Source: Candidatus Tepidiaquacellales bacterium UBA2330 (GTDB lineage Bacteria; Bacteroidota; Ignavibacteria; Tepidaquicellales; Tepidaquicellaceae). From it: 64,000 bases of DNA. Under the pieces are notes generated by a model. It ran no database searches and was not told the origin of the DNA. It worked only from the letters and a program-made list of their open reading frames with translations. Location: contig DDUU01000026.1 of the NCBI GenBank assembly GCA_002344965.1, positions 1 to 64,000 of the forward strand. Direction: 5' to 3'. Shown here piece after piece: positions 1-10,376 of the stretch (position 1 is its first letter; the number at the start of each line of letters is the position of its first letter). The position numbers and the translations under genes are program-made.

Positions 1-169
1 CATATTTTTGTCGTGTACTAAGAAATAGTTACATTTAAATTTATTATAAATCAGGATTAAAATAAGCTTGTGAAATAATTATTTAAAAAAAGTGATAACT
101 GTCAAAAATTTTTTACTTTAATAATCGGATACAAGTTTTATATTGACAGATTATTAATTAAAATTATTG

Positions 170-2257
170 ATGGAAAACCTTATACTAAAGTTAAAGGAGA
201 TCGCTTACAATCTTTCGTGGTCATGGAGCAAGGATACGGTCGAACTTTTCAATGACATCAACCCTGATTTCTGGAACTGGTCGCAGCATAATCCTGTGAT
301 GGTAATGAATGAGATCAATCCGAGTTATCTGGAATTCATACTTGAAAAAAAGAATCTCGGCAGCAGGATAAACAGCATATATTCTGATTACAAAGAGTAT
401 ATGACAAAGAGCACTTATTTTGAGGAAAAATATTTCAAGTCCGAGAATCCGATCATAGCATATTTCTCAGCGGAGTTTGGTATTACGGAATGTCTGAAGA
501 CTTATTCGGGCGGACTGGGAGTACTGTCGGGAGATCATATGAAGTCATCTTCTGATCTGGGAATACCACTTGCGGGAATCGGACTTGCATATAATTACGG
601 TTACTTTACTCAGCTTATAAATCAGAACGGATGGCAGACGGAAAATTACGAGCTGAATGATTTTAAGAATCTGCCGATTTATATTCTCAGGGACGAAAAT
701 TATATTCCGGTAAAAGTCTCCGTAAATTTTCCGGGCAGAACGATCTTTTGTCAGGTGTGGGTGGCGAAGATAGGACGTGTGAAGCTTTATCTGCTTGACA
801 CATTCATTCCGGAAAATTCGGTGAAGGACAGAAGAATAACGGACATACTTTACGGAGGAGATAATGAAAGCAGAATAATGCAGGAGATGATACTCGGCAT
901 CGGAGGATACAGGTTATTAAAAAAACTGGGGTTTGATATAAAGGCGTATCATCTGAATGAGGGACATTCGGCTTTTCTTTGCTTTGAAAGAATAAGGGAT
1001 AAGATGAAGACGGACAATATTTCATATGAAGAAGCAAAAGCGAAAAGTTACGGTTCAAATATTTTTACGACTCATACGCCTGTCCCGGCGGGAATAGATA
1101 TTTTTTCAAAAGAATTATTTCTGAAATATTTTACCGAATACGCTGAGAAGGAAGTCGGCGTAACTCCGGAGACACTGTTTTATGAAGGTGATCTTAACAA
1201 AGGTCAGTCGGATAATGATACTTTTAATATGGCTTATCTTGCGATCAACAATTCAAAATTTATAAACGGCGTAAGCAAACTGCACGGTCAGGTTTCCAGA
1301 GACATGTGGAAACTTCCGGAAACAAGATCGAATATAGATCACATTACAAACGGCGTTCACATACCGAGTTATGTTTCCATCAGCACGAATAAATTATACA
1401 CGGGATATTTCTCAAAGAACTGGAAGTTTGATGAAAGCATCTGGAGTAAAATTGATATCATACCGGATGAAGAGATCTGGGCATTGAGACATCTGAATAA
1501 ACACCGTCTGATACAATTCTGCAGAGAGAGGATTAAGGAAAAATGGATCAGCATGGGCGCATCAAAGGAAAAGCTTGAGGATGCGGAGTTTATATTAAAG
1601 GAAGATGCGCTGACAATAGGATTTGCAAGGAGATTTGCAACTTATAAAAGAGGCACTCTGATATTCAGCGATCTTGAAAGACTTATCAGAATTGTAAGCG
1701 ATAAAAAAAGACCTGTTCAGTTTATATTTTCAGGAAAAGCTCATCCTAAGGATGAAGGCGGAAAAAATCTGATCTCTCAGATCATAGCATTTACAAAAAA
1801 CGAGAGTCTGAAAAACAAGATAATCTTTCTGGATAATTATGATATAAATGTTGCGAGACATCTGGTAGAGGGCTGCGATCTGTGGCTTAATAATCCGAGG
1901 AGGCCGCAGGAAGCGTCGGGTACAAGCGGAATGAAAGTCATTGCAAACGGAGGACTGAACTTCAGCATTCTTGACGGATGGTGGGATGAAGCATACGCTC
2001 CCGGAAACGGATGGAAAATAGACAGCTTAACTGACGAGAGCATTCCTCAGGAGCAGAGAGATCTATATTCTTCTATCAGTCTTTATGATACTCTTGAGAG
2101 TGAAATTATACCTGCATATTATAAAAGAAACAGAAACGGAATTCCGGCTGAATGGATAAAGATGATTAAAAATTCCATCAGAAATCTTGCAGGCGTTTAT
2201 AATACAAACAGAATGGTAAAAGATTATTGTGAGAAATTTTATTTGAAAGTTTCCTAA
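170..2257 (+). CDS. glgP: Alpha-glucan (glycogen) phosphorylase, GT35 family
   Basis: Phosphorolyses alpha-1,4-glucan (glycogen) to glucose-1-phosphate in the cytoplasm. About 695 residues. The N-terminus (LKEIAYNLSWSWS, WNWSQHNP) matches the DUF3417 domain that precedes the catalytic domain in the short bacterial/archaeal phosphorylase type. The pyridoxal-phosphate site is seen near the C-terminus as EASGTSGMKVIANGG, where the Lys of GMK is the Schiff-base lysine by family knowledge; the GGLGVLSGDH segment near residue 120 is also typical. The reading frame opens at a TTG at 167 directly followed by ATG at 170; I take the ATG. Upstream 1-169 is AT-rich with no gene visible. No partner glycogen gene is adjacent. 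Function is confident; the exact glucan substrate (glycogen or maltodextrin) is not settled by sequence. Confidence 0.93.
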   Translation: MENLILKLKEIAYNLSWSWSKDTVELFNDINPDFWNWSQHNPVMVMNEINPSYLEFILEKKNLGSRINSIYSDYKEYMTKSTYFEEKYFKSENPIIAYFSAEFGITECLKTYSGGLGVLSGDHMKSSSDLGIPLAGIGLAYNYGYFTQLINQNGWQTENYELNDFKNLPIYILRDENYIPVKVSVNFPGRTIFCQVWVAKIGRVKLYLLDTFIPENSVKDRRITDILYGGDNESRIMQEMILGIGGYRLLKKLGFDIKAYHLNEGHSAFLCFERIRDKMKTDNISYEEAKAKSYGSNIFTTHTPVPAGIDIFSKELFLKYFTEYAEKEVGVTPETLFYEGDLNKGQSDNDTFNMAYLAINNSKFINGVSKLHGQVSRDMWKLPETRSNIDHITNGVHIPSYVSISTNKLYTGYFSKNWKFDESIWSKIDIIPDEEIWALRHLNKHRLIQFCRERIKEKWISMGASKEKLEDAEFILKEDALTIGFARRFATYKRGTLIFSDLERLIRIVSDKKRPVQFIFSGKAHPKDEGGKNLISQIIAFTKNESLKNKIIFLDNYDINVARHLVEGCDLWLNNPRRPQEASGTSGMKVIANGGLNFSILDGWWDEAYAPGNGWKIDSLTDESIPQEQRDLYSSISLYDTLESEIIPAYYKRNRNGIPAEWIKMIKNSIRNLAGVYNTNRMVKDYCEKFYLKVS

Positions 2258-2323
2258 ATAATATATACTTTGACATTCAGCGAAAATTCAAATTCTAACA
2301 AATAATAATTAAATAAAAAAATC

Positions 2324-4597
2324 ATGAAAAATAATTTCAGATTGGCAATAGCATTGTCATTAACATTCATGCTGACTTTCTGCACAATGTTTTCAAACAA
2401 TGCATCTGCTCAGATTAATGTCGGCGGGCTTCCAATGAGCTCTATGACAGAACTGAATGACGTATTCAGCATAGTTACGATGCCGGGAATTGATACTCAG
2501 AGATTGATTGAAGAAGACAGAGAAAACGAGCAAATCCCCGGTACGCCTTTCAGATACGGGTATAATTTCGATGTAAATTATAATCTGTCAAATTCCGGAA
2601 CCTGGGAAACGCTTTCAGACGGAAGCAGAGTATGGAGACTTGCTGTCAGATCAGCTGATGCAGTTTCCATAAATTTAGCTTTCAAGGATTTTTACATGCC
2701 GAAAGGCGCGACATTTTTTGTATATAACTTAGGAAAGAATACGATTTACGGGGCGTTTACCGAACTGAATAATACCGAAGACGGATATTTTGCTACGACT
2801 CCGACATACGGAAGCACAACAGTTCTGGAATATTATGAGCCTGTTTATTCAAAAGATCAGGGAAGAATCACATTACACAAAGTAACTCACGCATATAAAG
2901 ATATATTCGGATACAACAGCGTACTTGAGGAGCCATGCAATATTAATATAAATTGTCCGATCGGTTCGCCGTGGGTAGAGCAGAAAAGAGCTAACACAAG
3001 AATAACATTTTCACAGGGAGCAGGATCATTTTTATGTTCGGGTTCGCTGATGAATACAACACTAGGTGACAGACAGCCATATTATCTTTACGCTGAGCAC
3101 TGTGCGACTGATAATTATTCCACAATAGTATTTTATTTTAACTACGAGAATCCGACCTGTATCGGAACGCTTGGAAGTCTTGCACAGACAATGACCGGGG
3201 CAACAATGAAGGCGGCAAATTTTGATACGGATTTCAGACTGGTACTGCTCAATCAGCAGGTGCCGGCGGCATACAATGCATATTTCAACGGATGGGACAG
3301 ATCAAACACACAGCCGGTGAATCAGACGGCAATTCATCATCCTGGCGGCGCAGTAAAAAAAATATCAGTTGATAATCAGCCGGCGAATACTGTAACGGGA
3401 TTCGGCGGAAGACTTACAAACGGATTCTGGCTGGTAGTCTGGGATGAAGGAATGACAGAAGGCGGATCTTCGGGATGTCCTATTTATGATCAGAACAAAA
3501 GAGTAATCGGTCAGAATCTCGGCGGCACGCCCGCTAACTGTAACAATCCGCAGAGCGTACAAAAATATTTCGGAAAACTATCTTCATCATGGGCGCACGG
3601 CGGCAGTGCGGGTAATCAGTTAAAGGACTGGCTGGATCCGAATAACACAGGAGCGCTGACAGTTGACGGGATAGATGATATTACAGGAATTGCTCCGATA
3701 ACTAATTTTACATCTAATACACAGGTATTACCAATAACAGGCGGAACGGTTGATTTCTTTGATATGTCAACCAACGGTCCGACAAGCTGGAGCTGGAGTT
3801 TCCCGGGAGCGACGCCTTCTACTTCAAATCAAAGAAATCCGGGAGCGATAAGTTATACCGCAACAGGAAATTATACAGTCTCACTTACAACTACAAATGC
3901 ATTCGGTTCAAATCTGAAAACAGTGGTTGCTTATATAAAGGTACAGGGAGTCCCTCTAAGTACATTTAATTTATTATCTCCTCCGAGCCTTTCAAGGATA
4001 GTGGTAAGTTCGAATGATCCTACAACTGCAGCATTCACCTGGGGAGTTTCAAATCCGAGTCCAACTGTAAAATATTCTTTTAAAATTAAAAAAGTCGGAA
4101 CAGTCCCGGAAGATATGCTGGTAAGCGATAACAGCGGACTTGCAACGGAAATAAATATAAGAAAAAGTTTTCTGGATTCACTTGCTGCAAGATACGGAAC
4201 AGCAGGAGATTCCGTAATGTGCGCATGGAGAGTCACCGCATTCAACGGTGCGGATTCAATTACGACAAATTCATTTATTATTACGATAAAGAGAGATGTA
4301 GTCGGCATAAATCAGATTTCGAGCGTGTTACCGGAGAAATTCAGTTTATACAATAACTATCCAAACCCGTTCAATCCGAGTACGAACATTAAATTTGATA
4401 TTATAAAAAATGACAGAGTCTTATTAGTAGTTTATAATATGCTCGGAGAAAAGGTCGCAACATTAGTAGATCAGAATCTTACGCCGGGCAGTTACAATGT
4501 GGATTTCAACGCATCATCACTTTCGAGCGGAATGTATTTCTACAGATTAGAAACACAGGATTTTTCCGAGACAAAGAGAATGGCATTAATAAAATAA
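2324..4597 (+). CDS. Secreted lysyl-endopeptidase-like serine protease with PKD and T9SS sorting domain
   Basis: An exported trypsin-fold (S1) protease similar to lysyl endopeptidase. Signal peptide at residues 1-29 (ends ASA-Q). A propeptide-like region is followed by a protease domain: LYAEHC with His259, TDFRLVLL with Asp303, and GGSSGCP with Ser383 give a complete His/Asp/Ser triad in the right order. Residues about 455-540 form a PKD domain (SWSWSFPGATPSTSNQRNPG, YTATGNYTVSLTTTNAFG). After a Fn3-like stretch, the last ~85 residues are a T9SS type A CTD (NNYPNPFNPSTNIKFDI to KRMALIK), which predicts export by T9SS and cell-surface attachment or release. Substrate specificity is inferred only. 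It is followed by its own terminator. Confidence 0.85.
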   Translation: MKNNFRLAIALSLTFMLTFCTMFSNNASAQINVGGLPMSSMTELNDVFSIVTMPGIDTQRLIEEDRENEQIPGTPFRYGYNFDVNYNLSNSGTWETLSDGSRVWRLAVRSADAVSINLAFKDFYMPKGATFFVYNLGKNTIYGAFTELNNTEDGYFATTPTYGSTTVLEYYEPVYSKDQGRITLHKVTHAYKDIFGYNSVLEEPCNININCPIGSPWVEQKRANTRITFSQGAGSFLCSGSLMNTTLGDRQPYYLYAEHCATDNYSTIVFYFNYENPTCIGTLGSLAQTMTGATMKAANFDTDFRLVLLNQQVPAAYNAYFNGWDRSNTQPVNQTAIHHPGGAVKKISVDNQPANTVTGFGGRLTNGFWLVVWDEGMTEGGSSGCPIYDQNKRVIGQNLGGTPANCNNPQSVQKYFGKLSSSWAHGGSAGNQLKDWLDPNNTGALTVDGIDDITGIAPITNFTSNTQVLPITGGTVDFFDMSTNGPTSWSWSFPGATPSTSNQRNPGAISYTATGNYTVSLTTTNAFGSNLKTVVAYIKVQGVPLSTFNLLSPPSLSRIVVSSNDPTTAAFTWGVSNPSPTVKYSFKIKKVGTVPEDMLVSDNSGLATEINIRKSFLDSLAARYGTAGDSVMCAWRVTAFNGADSITTNSFIITIKRDVVGINQISSVLPEKFSLYNNYPNPFNPSTNIKFDIIKNDRVLLVVYNMLGEKVATLVDQNLTPGSYNVDFNASSLSSGMYFYRLETQDFSETKRMALIK

Positions 4598-4618
4598 GTA
4601 CGTTATATATATTTTAGC

Positions 4619-4654
4619 AAAGCCGGTTCAGGTAAAACTGATCCGGCTTTTTTT
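4619..4654 (+). terminator. Rho-independent terminator
   Basis: Inverted repeat AGCCGG(T)TCAG...CTGA(T)CCGGCT followed by a T-run, 22 bases after the protease stop codon. Confidence 0.85.
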
Positions 4655-4872
4655 GTTTGTAGGAAGTGATCATCACAGAATTTTTTAAACTAAATTTAAT
4701 TTTGTGCATAAAGATAAAAACAACAATTCCGGTAATAAGCCCGTATTGAACAAAACTCAGAAAAAATTTTTTTTAAAAAAATAATATAATTGTTACATTA
4801 AAAATAATTATATAACTTATAAAAATTTTTACAGAGAAATTAATATAAAATAATCGAAAGGGAATAAAACCA

Positions 4873-7332
4873 ATGAAGAAGATATTTCTTTTTTATTTCA
4901 TACCGCTTTTTGCAATCAGCATAATTGCAAGCGGTTACAATATTATCGGCGATGATCCGAATCTTGATCAGGCGCCGAGACAATACTGGGATCATGTATC
5001 GGGATCAATGCCCGGTGAAGTGGCTGTGATCACGGACAATGCGGGATTTGATAATTTTGATCTCGGGATTGATTTTGCTGAAGCTCATATTTCATCCAGT
5101 CCGAAGAATCCAAACTGGTTTTTTTTAGCTTATAATACAAACGCTACATATTATACTCTAAACGGTCTTGACTGGCAAAGAAATAATCCGCTGTTTCCGA
5201 ATCAGGCCGGGGATCCTGTGACAGCATATGACAGTCTCGGTAACCTGTATTATGATAATATGAAAAACCCAATTACCGGAACGTGGCTGGTGAAATCCAC
5301 GAACGGCGGTGTAAGCTGGCTTACACCTGTTACAGCAAACATCGGAAATGATAAAAACTGGATTGCTGCAGATCAGTCAGGCGGTCCTTATTCAAATAAT
5401 GTTTACGGCGTAATGACTCCGGGTAATGTAGTAAGAAGCACAGACGGCGGTGCTACATTTAATTTAGTATTTTCATCAAGCAATAATCTTCCGGGAATGA
5501 TGGTTGCAGTCGGAGCTAATACTATCGGCGGTAATGTACCGGGAGGATGCGTTTATGTCGTTACGAATACAGGAAGTTCGTTCGCTGCGACTTATACATT
5601 TTTCAGATCCACAAACGGCGGAGCTACATTTGATTTTATGTCTTCGCAGTCATTCGCAAATTTTGTCGGTACAAATGTCGGCGGAAGAAATTCTGTTCAT
5701 AATATGAGAACAAGACCATATCCTTTTATAACCGCTGACAACAGTTACGGTCCGTACAGAGGAAGACTTTATTTAATTTATGCATCAAACACTCCGGTTG
5801 GCGACGGGAACAAACCGGATATTTTCAGCAGATATTCAACTGATCACGGCGCTACATGGTCTGCTGCTGTAAGAGTAAATGATGACGCCAATACTGAAAA
5901 TCACAATCAATGGCATCCGGCTACATGGTGCGATAAAGAAACCGGAAGACTTTACGTGCAGTGGATGGATACAAGAGATACTCCGACAGGCGACAGCGCA
6001 TTGATATACACTACTTATTCAACAAACGGCGGAGCTTCATTTGTACAGAATAAAATGTTATCAAATAAAAAATTCAGAATAGACTGCGCATCATGCGGCG
6101 GCGGCGGAACGCCGAGATATCTCGGAGATTATAATGCCGTTACATCAAATTCCATAACTTCAATGAGTGCATGGGCGGATTTCAGAAATAATAACTTCGG
6201 AAGTTATGTTGCTTATTATCCGGACTTTGCTTTAAAGACAAGTTCACCCTCCGTATCTGTAAACAGCGGACAGAATGTTACATTCAGGGCAATAGTACCT
6301 GCAGTAAAGGATTACGGAAGTTCGGTAAAATTTACGGCGACAATGGATACACTGCCGGCTTCAGGTTCACTTAACATATCATTCGTAGGCAGAGATTCAA
6401 TCACATCATTTCCTGATTCTGTAAGCATTAACGTAGCGGCGGTCGGAAGCGTGACTCCTGGAAGATACAGAATAAAAGTGATCGGCAGAGGACCTAACGG
6501 TACGCCAATTCACAGCAGATTAGTAGATGTACTGGTTAATTCATCTTACCTAACAGTAGGTACGAACAGACCGGGAATCGCTGAATTCAGCGTGAACGGT
6601 ATTACATACAATCAGACGCAGCAGCTGGTATTTCAAAATGGCTCAAACGTAACAGTGAGAGCAATCAGTCCGAGAGTTGTAGGTTCAACGCAGTATGTAT
6701 TTACAAACTGGTCAAATTCCGGTGACACTACACAGGTAATCACAGTAAACAGTAATACATCGCTGACAGCATTTTATAAAACACAGTACAGAATTATCAT
6801 TAATTCATCAGTAGGTAATTCATTTGGCGGCGGATTTTATTATGATTCCGCTTCATCTGCCCAGATCGGCGTTTTATCTAGAGTGTTTAACAGCGGCGGT
6901 ACGAATTATTATTTCAGAGGATGGACGGGAGTCGGACCAGGAGCTTATACAAGTCCTGACAGTACGGGACTTGACAGCATTATAAACATAAATGTTCTCG
7001 GACCGATAGTGGAAACTGCAAGATGGACGACAACAGTGGGAATAAATCAGATAAGTTCACTGATACCGGATCAGTATAGTTTGTATCAGAATTATCCTAA
7101 TCCATTTAATCCGGTTACAAATATAAAGTTTGATATAATAAAAACCGGAGGAGTGAAAATAGTAGTTTATAATGCATTAGGTAAGGAAGTAAATGTTCTG
7201 CTGAATGAGAATCTAAGTCCGGGAAGTTACAAAGTGGATTTCAACGGATCGGGATTTGCGAGCGGAATATATTACTATAAAATAGTTACGGGTGATTTTA
7301 CAGATGTAAAGAAAATGCTTTTGATAAAATAA
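4873..7332 (+). CDS. T9SS-exported BNR/Asp-box beta-propeller protein with InlB-B-like repeats
   Basis: 819 residues with a signal peptide. At least five Asp-box motifs are visible (STNGGVSW, STDGGATF, STNGGATF, STDHGATW, STNGGASF) spread over residues ~145-395. This spacing marks a sialidase-type beta-propeller; Asp-boxes alone do not prove sialidase activity, and I do not see an Arg triad that I could assign. Residues ~550-740 hold two repeats of the divergent InlB-B type (FTNWSNSGDTTQ, FRGWTGVGPG). The C-terminus is a T9SS type A CTD (QNYPNPFNPVTNIKFDI ... KKMLLIK). Likely a cell-surface or released protein of unknown ligand. It lies between two other T9SS cargo genes, each with its own terminator or spacer, so they are probably separate transcription units. 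Confidence 0.8.
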   Translation: MKKIFLFYFIPLFAISIIASGYNIIGDDPNLDQAPRQYWDHVSGSMPGEVAVITDNAGFDNFDLGIDFAEAHISSSPKNPNWFFLAYNTNATYYTLNGLDWQRNNPLFPNQAGDPVTAYDSLGNLYYDNMKNPITGTWLVKSTNGGVSWLTPVTANIGNDKNWIAADQSGGPYSNNVYGVMTPGNVVRSTDGGATFNLVFSSSNNLPGMMVAVGANTIGGNVPGGCVYVVTNTGSSFAATYTFFRSTNGGATFDFMSSQSFANFVGTNVGGRNSVHNMRTRPYPFITADNSYGPYRGRLYLIYASNTPVGDGNKPDIFSRYSTDHGATWSAAVRVNDDANTENHNQWHPATWCDKETGRLYVQWMDTRDTPTGDSALIYTTYSTNGGASFVQNKMLSNKKFRIDCASCGGGGTPRYLGDYNAVTSNSITSMSAWADFRNNNFGSYVAYYPDFALKTSSPSVSVNSGQNVTFRAIVPAVKDYGSSVKFTATMDTLPASGSLNISFVGRDSITSFPDSVSINVAAVGSVTPGRYRIKVIGRGPNGTPIHSRLVDVLVNSSYLTVGTNRPGIAEFSVNGITYNQTQQLVFQNGSNVTVRAISPRVVGSTQYVFTNWSNSGDTTQVITVNSNTSLTAFYKTQYRIIINSSVGNSFGGGFYYDSASSAQIGVLSRVFNSGGTNYYFRGWTGVGPGAYTSPDSTGLDSIININVLGPIVETARWTTTVGINQISSLIPDQYSLYQNYPNPFNPVTNIKFDIIKTGGVKIVVYNALGKEVNVLLNENLSPGSYKVDFNGSGFASGIYYYKIVTGDFTDVKKMLLIK

Positions 7333-7355
7333 GAAAAGAAAATGAAATTTTAAAA

Positions 7356-7390
7356 GCTGCTTCGGAGAAGATCCGGAGCGGTTTTTTTTT
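7356..7390 (+). terminator. Rho-independent terminator
   Basis: Ten-pair stem (CTGCTTCGGA with TCCGGAGCGG, two G-U pairs, loop GAAGA) followed by a run of T; 24 bases after the stop of the BNR protein. Confidence 0.85.
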
Positions 7391-7430
7391 GTGATAGGAA
7401 AATGGGGAGAGGATTTGGTTTGCTTCGGCA

Positions 7431-7578
7431 AAACCTGACAGCTTTTTGAGTGAAGCAGTGATTTTAAGATTGATTTTATAAAGCTGTCAGGTTTCGCTAT
7501 AGCTGCTTTACACAAAACCTGACAGCTTTTTGAGTGAAGCTGTGATTTTTAGATTAATTTTATAAAGCTGTCAGGTTT
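7431..7578. repeat. Tandem pair of 64-bp inverted-repeat units
   Basis: Two near-identical 64-base units (7431-7494 and 7515-7578, period 84). Each begins AAACCTGACAGCTT and ends AAGCTGTCAGGTTT, so each can fold into a hairpin with a ~34-base apical region. The apical sequence (TTGAGTGAAGC...GTGATTTT...) is conserved too. The pair sits in the 360-base gap after the terminator at 7356-7390; no gene is visible in the gap. Confidence 0.85.
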
Positions 7579-7692
7579 CGCTCCCCCTGCCTAATCTCAA
7601 ATCCAGCATTCTGTGTTTTTTAAAATTCTGTATTTCATTGAATTTCTGAATTTTAAAAAGTAAAATACATAAATTTTTAATTACAATTTCTT

Positions 7693-10293
7693 ATGAAGTC
7701 AGCAATTTCCATTATTACCACTCTCTTTATTATAACTGCTATTTATTATTTTTTAAAACCTTATAATCAGGTTACCGGATCATCTCTTCCGGAAAACACA
7801 GAAGAAATTTCTGAGCCTCAAAAAAAACCTAAACTTCCATCCGAAACAGAATATATAAAAAGAACTTTTCCCTTTTATACCGCTGATCCTGATGCGCACC
7901 TTGTAGCTTTGAAACAGGCGCAGATCATGAGAGCAGCTTCAAATGCAGATAACAATGTTCCCGCTTGGGAATTTGCCGGTCCACTCAATATCGGCGGAAG
8001 AATTTCCGATATAGAATACGATCCTGTAAATACTGACATTATATACGCAGGCGCTGCCACAGGAGGAGTATTTAAATCCACAAACGGCGGTCTCAACTGG
8101 TTTCCTGTTTTCGATGATCAGGCGGTTTTACCTGTAGGTGACATAGCGGTCGATCCGGTTAATCCGAGTATTGTTTATGTCGGAACAGGTGAAGCAAACG
8201 GCGGACACAATAATTTTGCAGGTGGCGGAATTTATAAAACTACTAACGGCGGTCAGACCTGGCAGTTATCCGGTCTTGAAAATACTGTGTCAATCGGAAG
8301 AATTGTAATTGATCCTCTGAATCCGCTCAAAATATATGCAGCCGCAGTCGGATCTTATTTCGGTCCAAATCCTGAAAGAGGCGTTTACAAAAGTGAAAAC
8401 GGAGGCTCAACATGGAACAGAATACTCTTTCTTAATGACTCTACCGGTGCAATTGATATTTCCATGGATCCTATTAATCCGAATAACCTGCTTGCTGCAA
8501 TGTGGCAGAGAACAAGATATCCAAACGGCGGTCAGCTATACGGACCATCGAGCGGGATTCATAAAACTACAGACGGCGGCGCTACATGGACTGTCCTCGG
8601 TCCTGCAAACGGATTGCCGAATTCATCTTCATCAAATGTCGGAAGGATCGGTATCAGCACTTCCGCTTCTTCTCCAAATATTTCTTACGCTTTATATACA
8701 AACGGCTCAACATATTCCGGTTTTTTTAAAACTACCAATGCCGGTTTGAACTGGACTAATGCTAATCCGAACGGAACTCTGCAAAATGGTTTTTCTACTT
8801 TCAGCTGGTATTTCGGGAATGTAAGAGTCCATCCGACTGATCCTAATACTGTATATGTGCTCGACTTTTCCGTAAACAGAACTACAAACTCAGGTGTTGC
8901 TTGGTCAGAGCTTCAGTCAAACAATATTCATGTAGATCAGCATGCGCTGGCATTCAAGCCTGGTGATCCCGGCAGAACTATTTTCGGAAATGACGGCGGT
9001 ATATATAACTCATCTAACGGCGGTAATTCATTTACAAAAGTTTCAGAGCTTCCGGTTACCCAGTTCTATGAAATAGGTATTGACGCTAATAATCCGCAAA
9101 GACTTTACGGAGGTACACAGGACAACGGAACAAACAGAACTCTGACAGGAAGTCTGACTGACTGGACTACAATTTACGACGGTGACGGATTTTATGTAAT
9201 AGTTGATTTTACTAATCCCAATATTATTTACGCTGAATCACAAAACGGAGGTCTGGGAAAATCCACTAACGGCGGAACTTCGTTTTCAAGCGCTACAAAC
9301 GGAATTCCGTCAGGAGAAAAAAGAAACTGGTCAACACCTGTTGTTATGGATCCGAATAATAATAATATTTTATATTACGGAACAAATAAAGTTTACAGAA
9401 CTACTAACTCCGCAACTTCATGGTCTGCGGTGAGTCCGGATCTGACAAACGGAAATCAGACAAGATTAGGAACAGTTACTTCAATAGATGTTGCAAAAAC
9501 AAACTCTAATATTATTATTGCAGGGACGGATGATGCCAATGTATGGATAACTACTAACAACGGATCTAACTGGACTAAAGTATCGCAGACGCTTCCTTAC
9601 AGATGGGTAACAAGAGTTGTATTCGATCCTCAGAATGACAATATCGCTTATGTAACTTATAACGGATTGAAATGGAAAGACCCGCAACCGCATGTTTTCA
9701 GAACTGATAACAGAGGTCAGACATGGCAAAATATCAGCAGTAATCTGCCTGATGCTCCGGTGAATGCTTTTGCAGTAGATCCGCTCAGACCAAATGTTCT
9801 GTTTGTAGGTTCAGATGTCGGCGCTTATGTAAGTTTTAATACCGGGCAGAACTGGCAGTTCCTCGGTTCAGGTTTACCGATGGTTTCAGTATATGATTTT
9901 AAAATTCACCCGACTGCGTATTATCTTGTCGCCGGTACCCACGGCAGGTCTATGTATAAAATCGATCTTACCCTAGTAGTCGGCATTAATTCCTCTGGAG
10001 AAAATATTCCTGAAAATTTTACGCTTGAACAGAATTATCCGAACCCCTTCAATCCGGTTACCACTATAAAATATACGATTCCGGAAAAAGGAAATGTCAG
10101 TTTGAATATTTATGATGTTTCGGGAAAACTTGTAAGAAGTTTATTGTCATCAGAACAAAACCCCGGAAGTTATTCACTGGTATGGAACGGTACGGATAAT
10201 ATTAATTCAAATGTATCCAGCGGTATTTATTTTTATACGCTTAACTTAGACGGAAATATCTCAAAAACAAAGAAAATGATTCTTATCAGATAA
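7693..10293 (+). CDS. T9SS-exported Ycf48/VPS10-like BNR beta-propeller protein
   Basis: 866 residues. An N-terminal hydrophobic segment (IITTLFIITAIYYFL) serves as signal peptide or anchor. Most of the protein is repeats of the WD40/YVTN/BNR type: 'DPxNPxxxYxGT...GGxYKTTNGGxTW' occurs again and again (VFKSTNGGLNW, IYKTTNGGQTW, VYKSENGGSTW, IHKTTDGGATW, FFKTTNAGLNW), predicting a large, possibly double, beta-propeller. It ends in a FlgD-like/T9SS type A CTD (QNYPNPFNPVTTIKYTIP ... KKMILIR). Proteins of this type are often labelled glycosyl hydrolase, but no catalytic residues can be assigned here; a binding or structural surface role is equally possible. Confidence 0.8.
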   Translation: MKSAISIITTLFIITAIYYFLKPYNQVTGSSLPENTEEISEPQKKPKLPSETEYIKRTFPFYTADPDAHLVALKQAQIMRAASNADNNVPAWEFAGPLNIGGRISDIEYDPVNTDIIYAGAATGGVFKSTNGGLNWFPVFDDQAVLPVGDIAVDPVNPSIVYVGTGEANGGHNNFAGGGIYKTTNGGQTWQLSGLENTVSIGRIVIDPLNPLKIYAAAVGSYFGPNPERGVYKSENGGSTWNRILFLNDSTGAIDISMDPINPNNLLAAMWQRTRYPNGGQLYGPSSGIHKTTDGGATWTVLGPANGLPNSSSSNVGRIGISTSASSPNISYALYTNGSTYSGFFKTTNAGLNWTNANPNGTLQNGFSTFSWYFGNVRVHPTDPNTVYVLDFSVNRTTNSGVAWSELQSNNIHVDQHALAFKPGDPGRTIFGNDGGIYNSSNGGNSFTKVSELPVTQFYEIGIDANNPQRLYGGTQDNGTNRTLTGSLTDWTTIYDGDGFYVIVDFTNPNIIYAESQNGGLGKSTNGGTSFSSATNGIPSGEKRNWSTPVVMDPNNNNILYYGTNKVYRTTNSATSWSAVSPDLTNGNQTRLGTVTSIDVAKTNSNIIIAGTDDANVWITTNNGSNWTKVSQTLPYRWVTRVVFDPQNDNIAYVTYNGLKWKDPQPHVFRTDNRGQTWQNISSNLPDAPVNAFAVDPLRPNVLFVGSDVGAYVSFNTGQNWQFLGSGLPMVSVYDFKIHPTAYYLVAGTHGRSMYKIDLTLVVGINSSGENIPENFTLEQNYPNPFNPVTTIKYTIPEKGNVSLNIYDVSGKLVRSLLSSEQNPGSYSLVWNGTDNINSNVSSGIYFYTLNLDGNISKTKKMILIR

Positions 10294-10376
10294 AAATCCT
10301 TTTAAATTTTATTTAAAAATAAAATGAGTTAATATTAAAAACTAAAATCTTATAAATCTAAAAAACTATTATTCCG

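Noticed and set aside
4873..7332. Calling the BNR protein a sialidase
   Set aside because: Asp-boxes are present, but the catalytic Arg triad and Tyr/Glu pair cannot be assigned, so activity is not supported.
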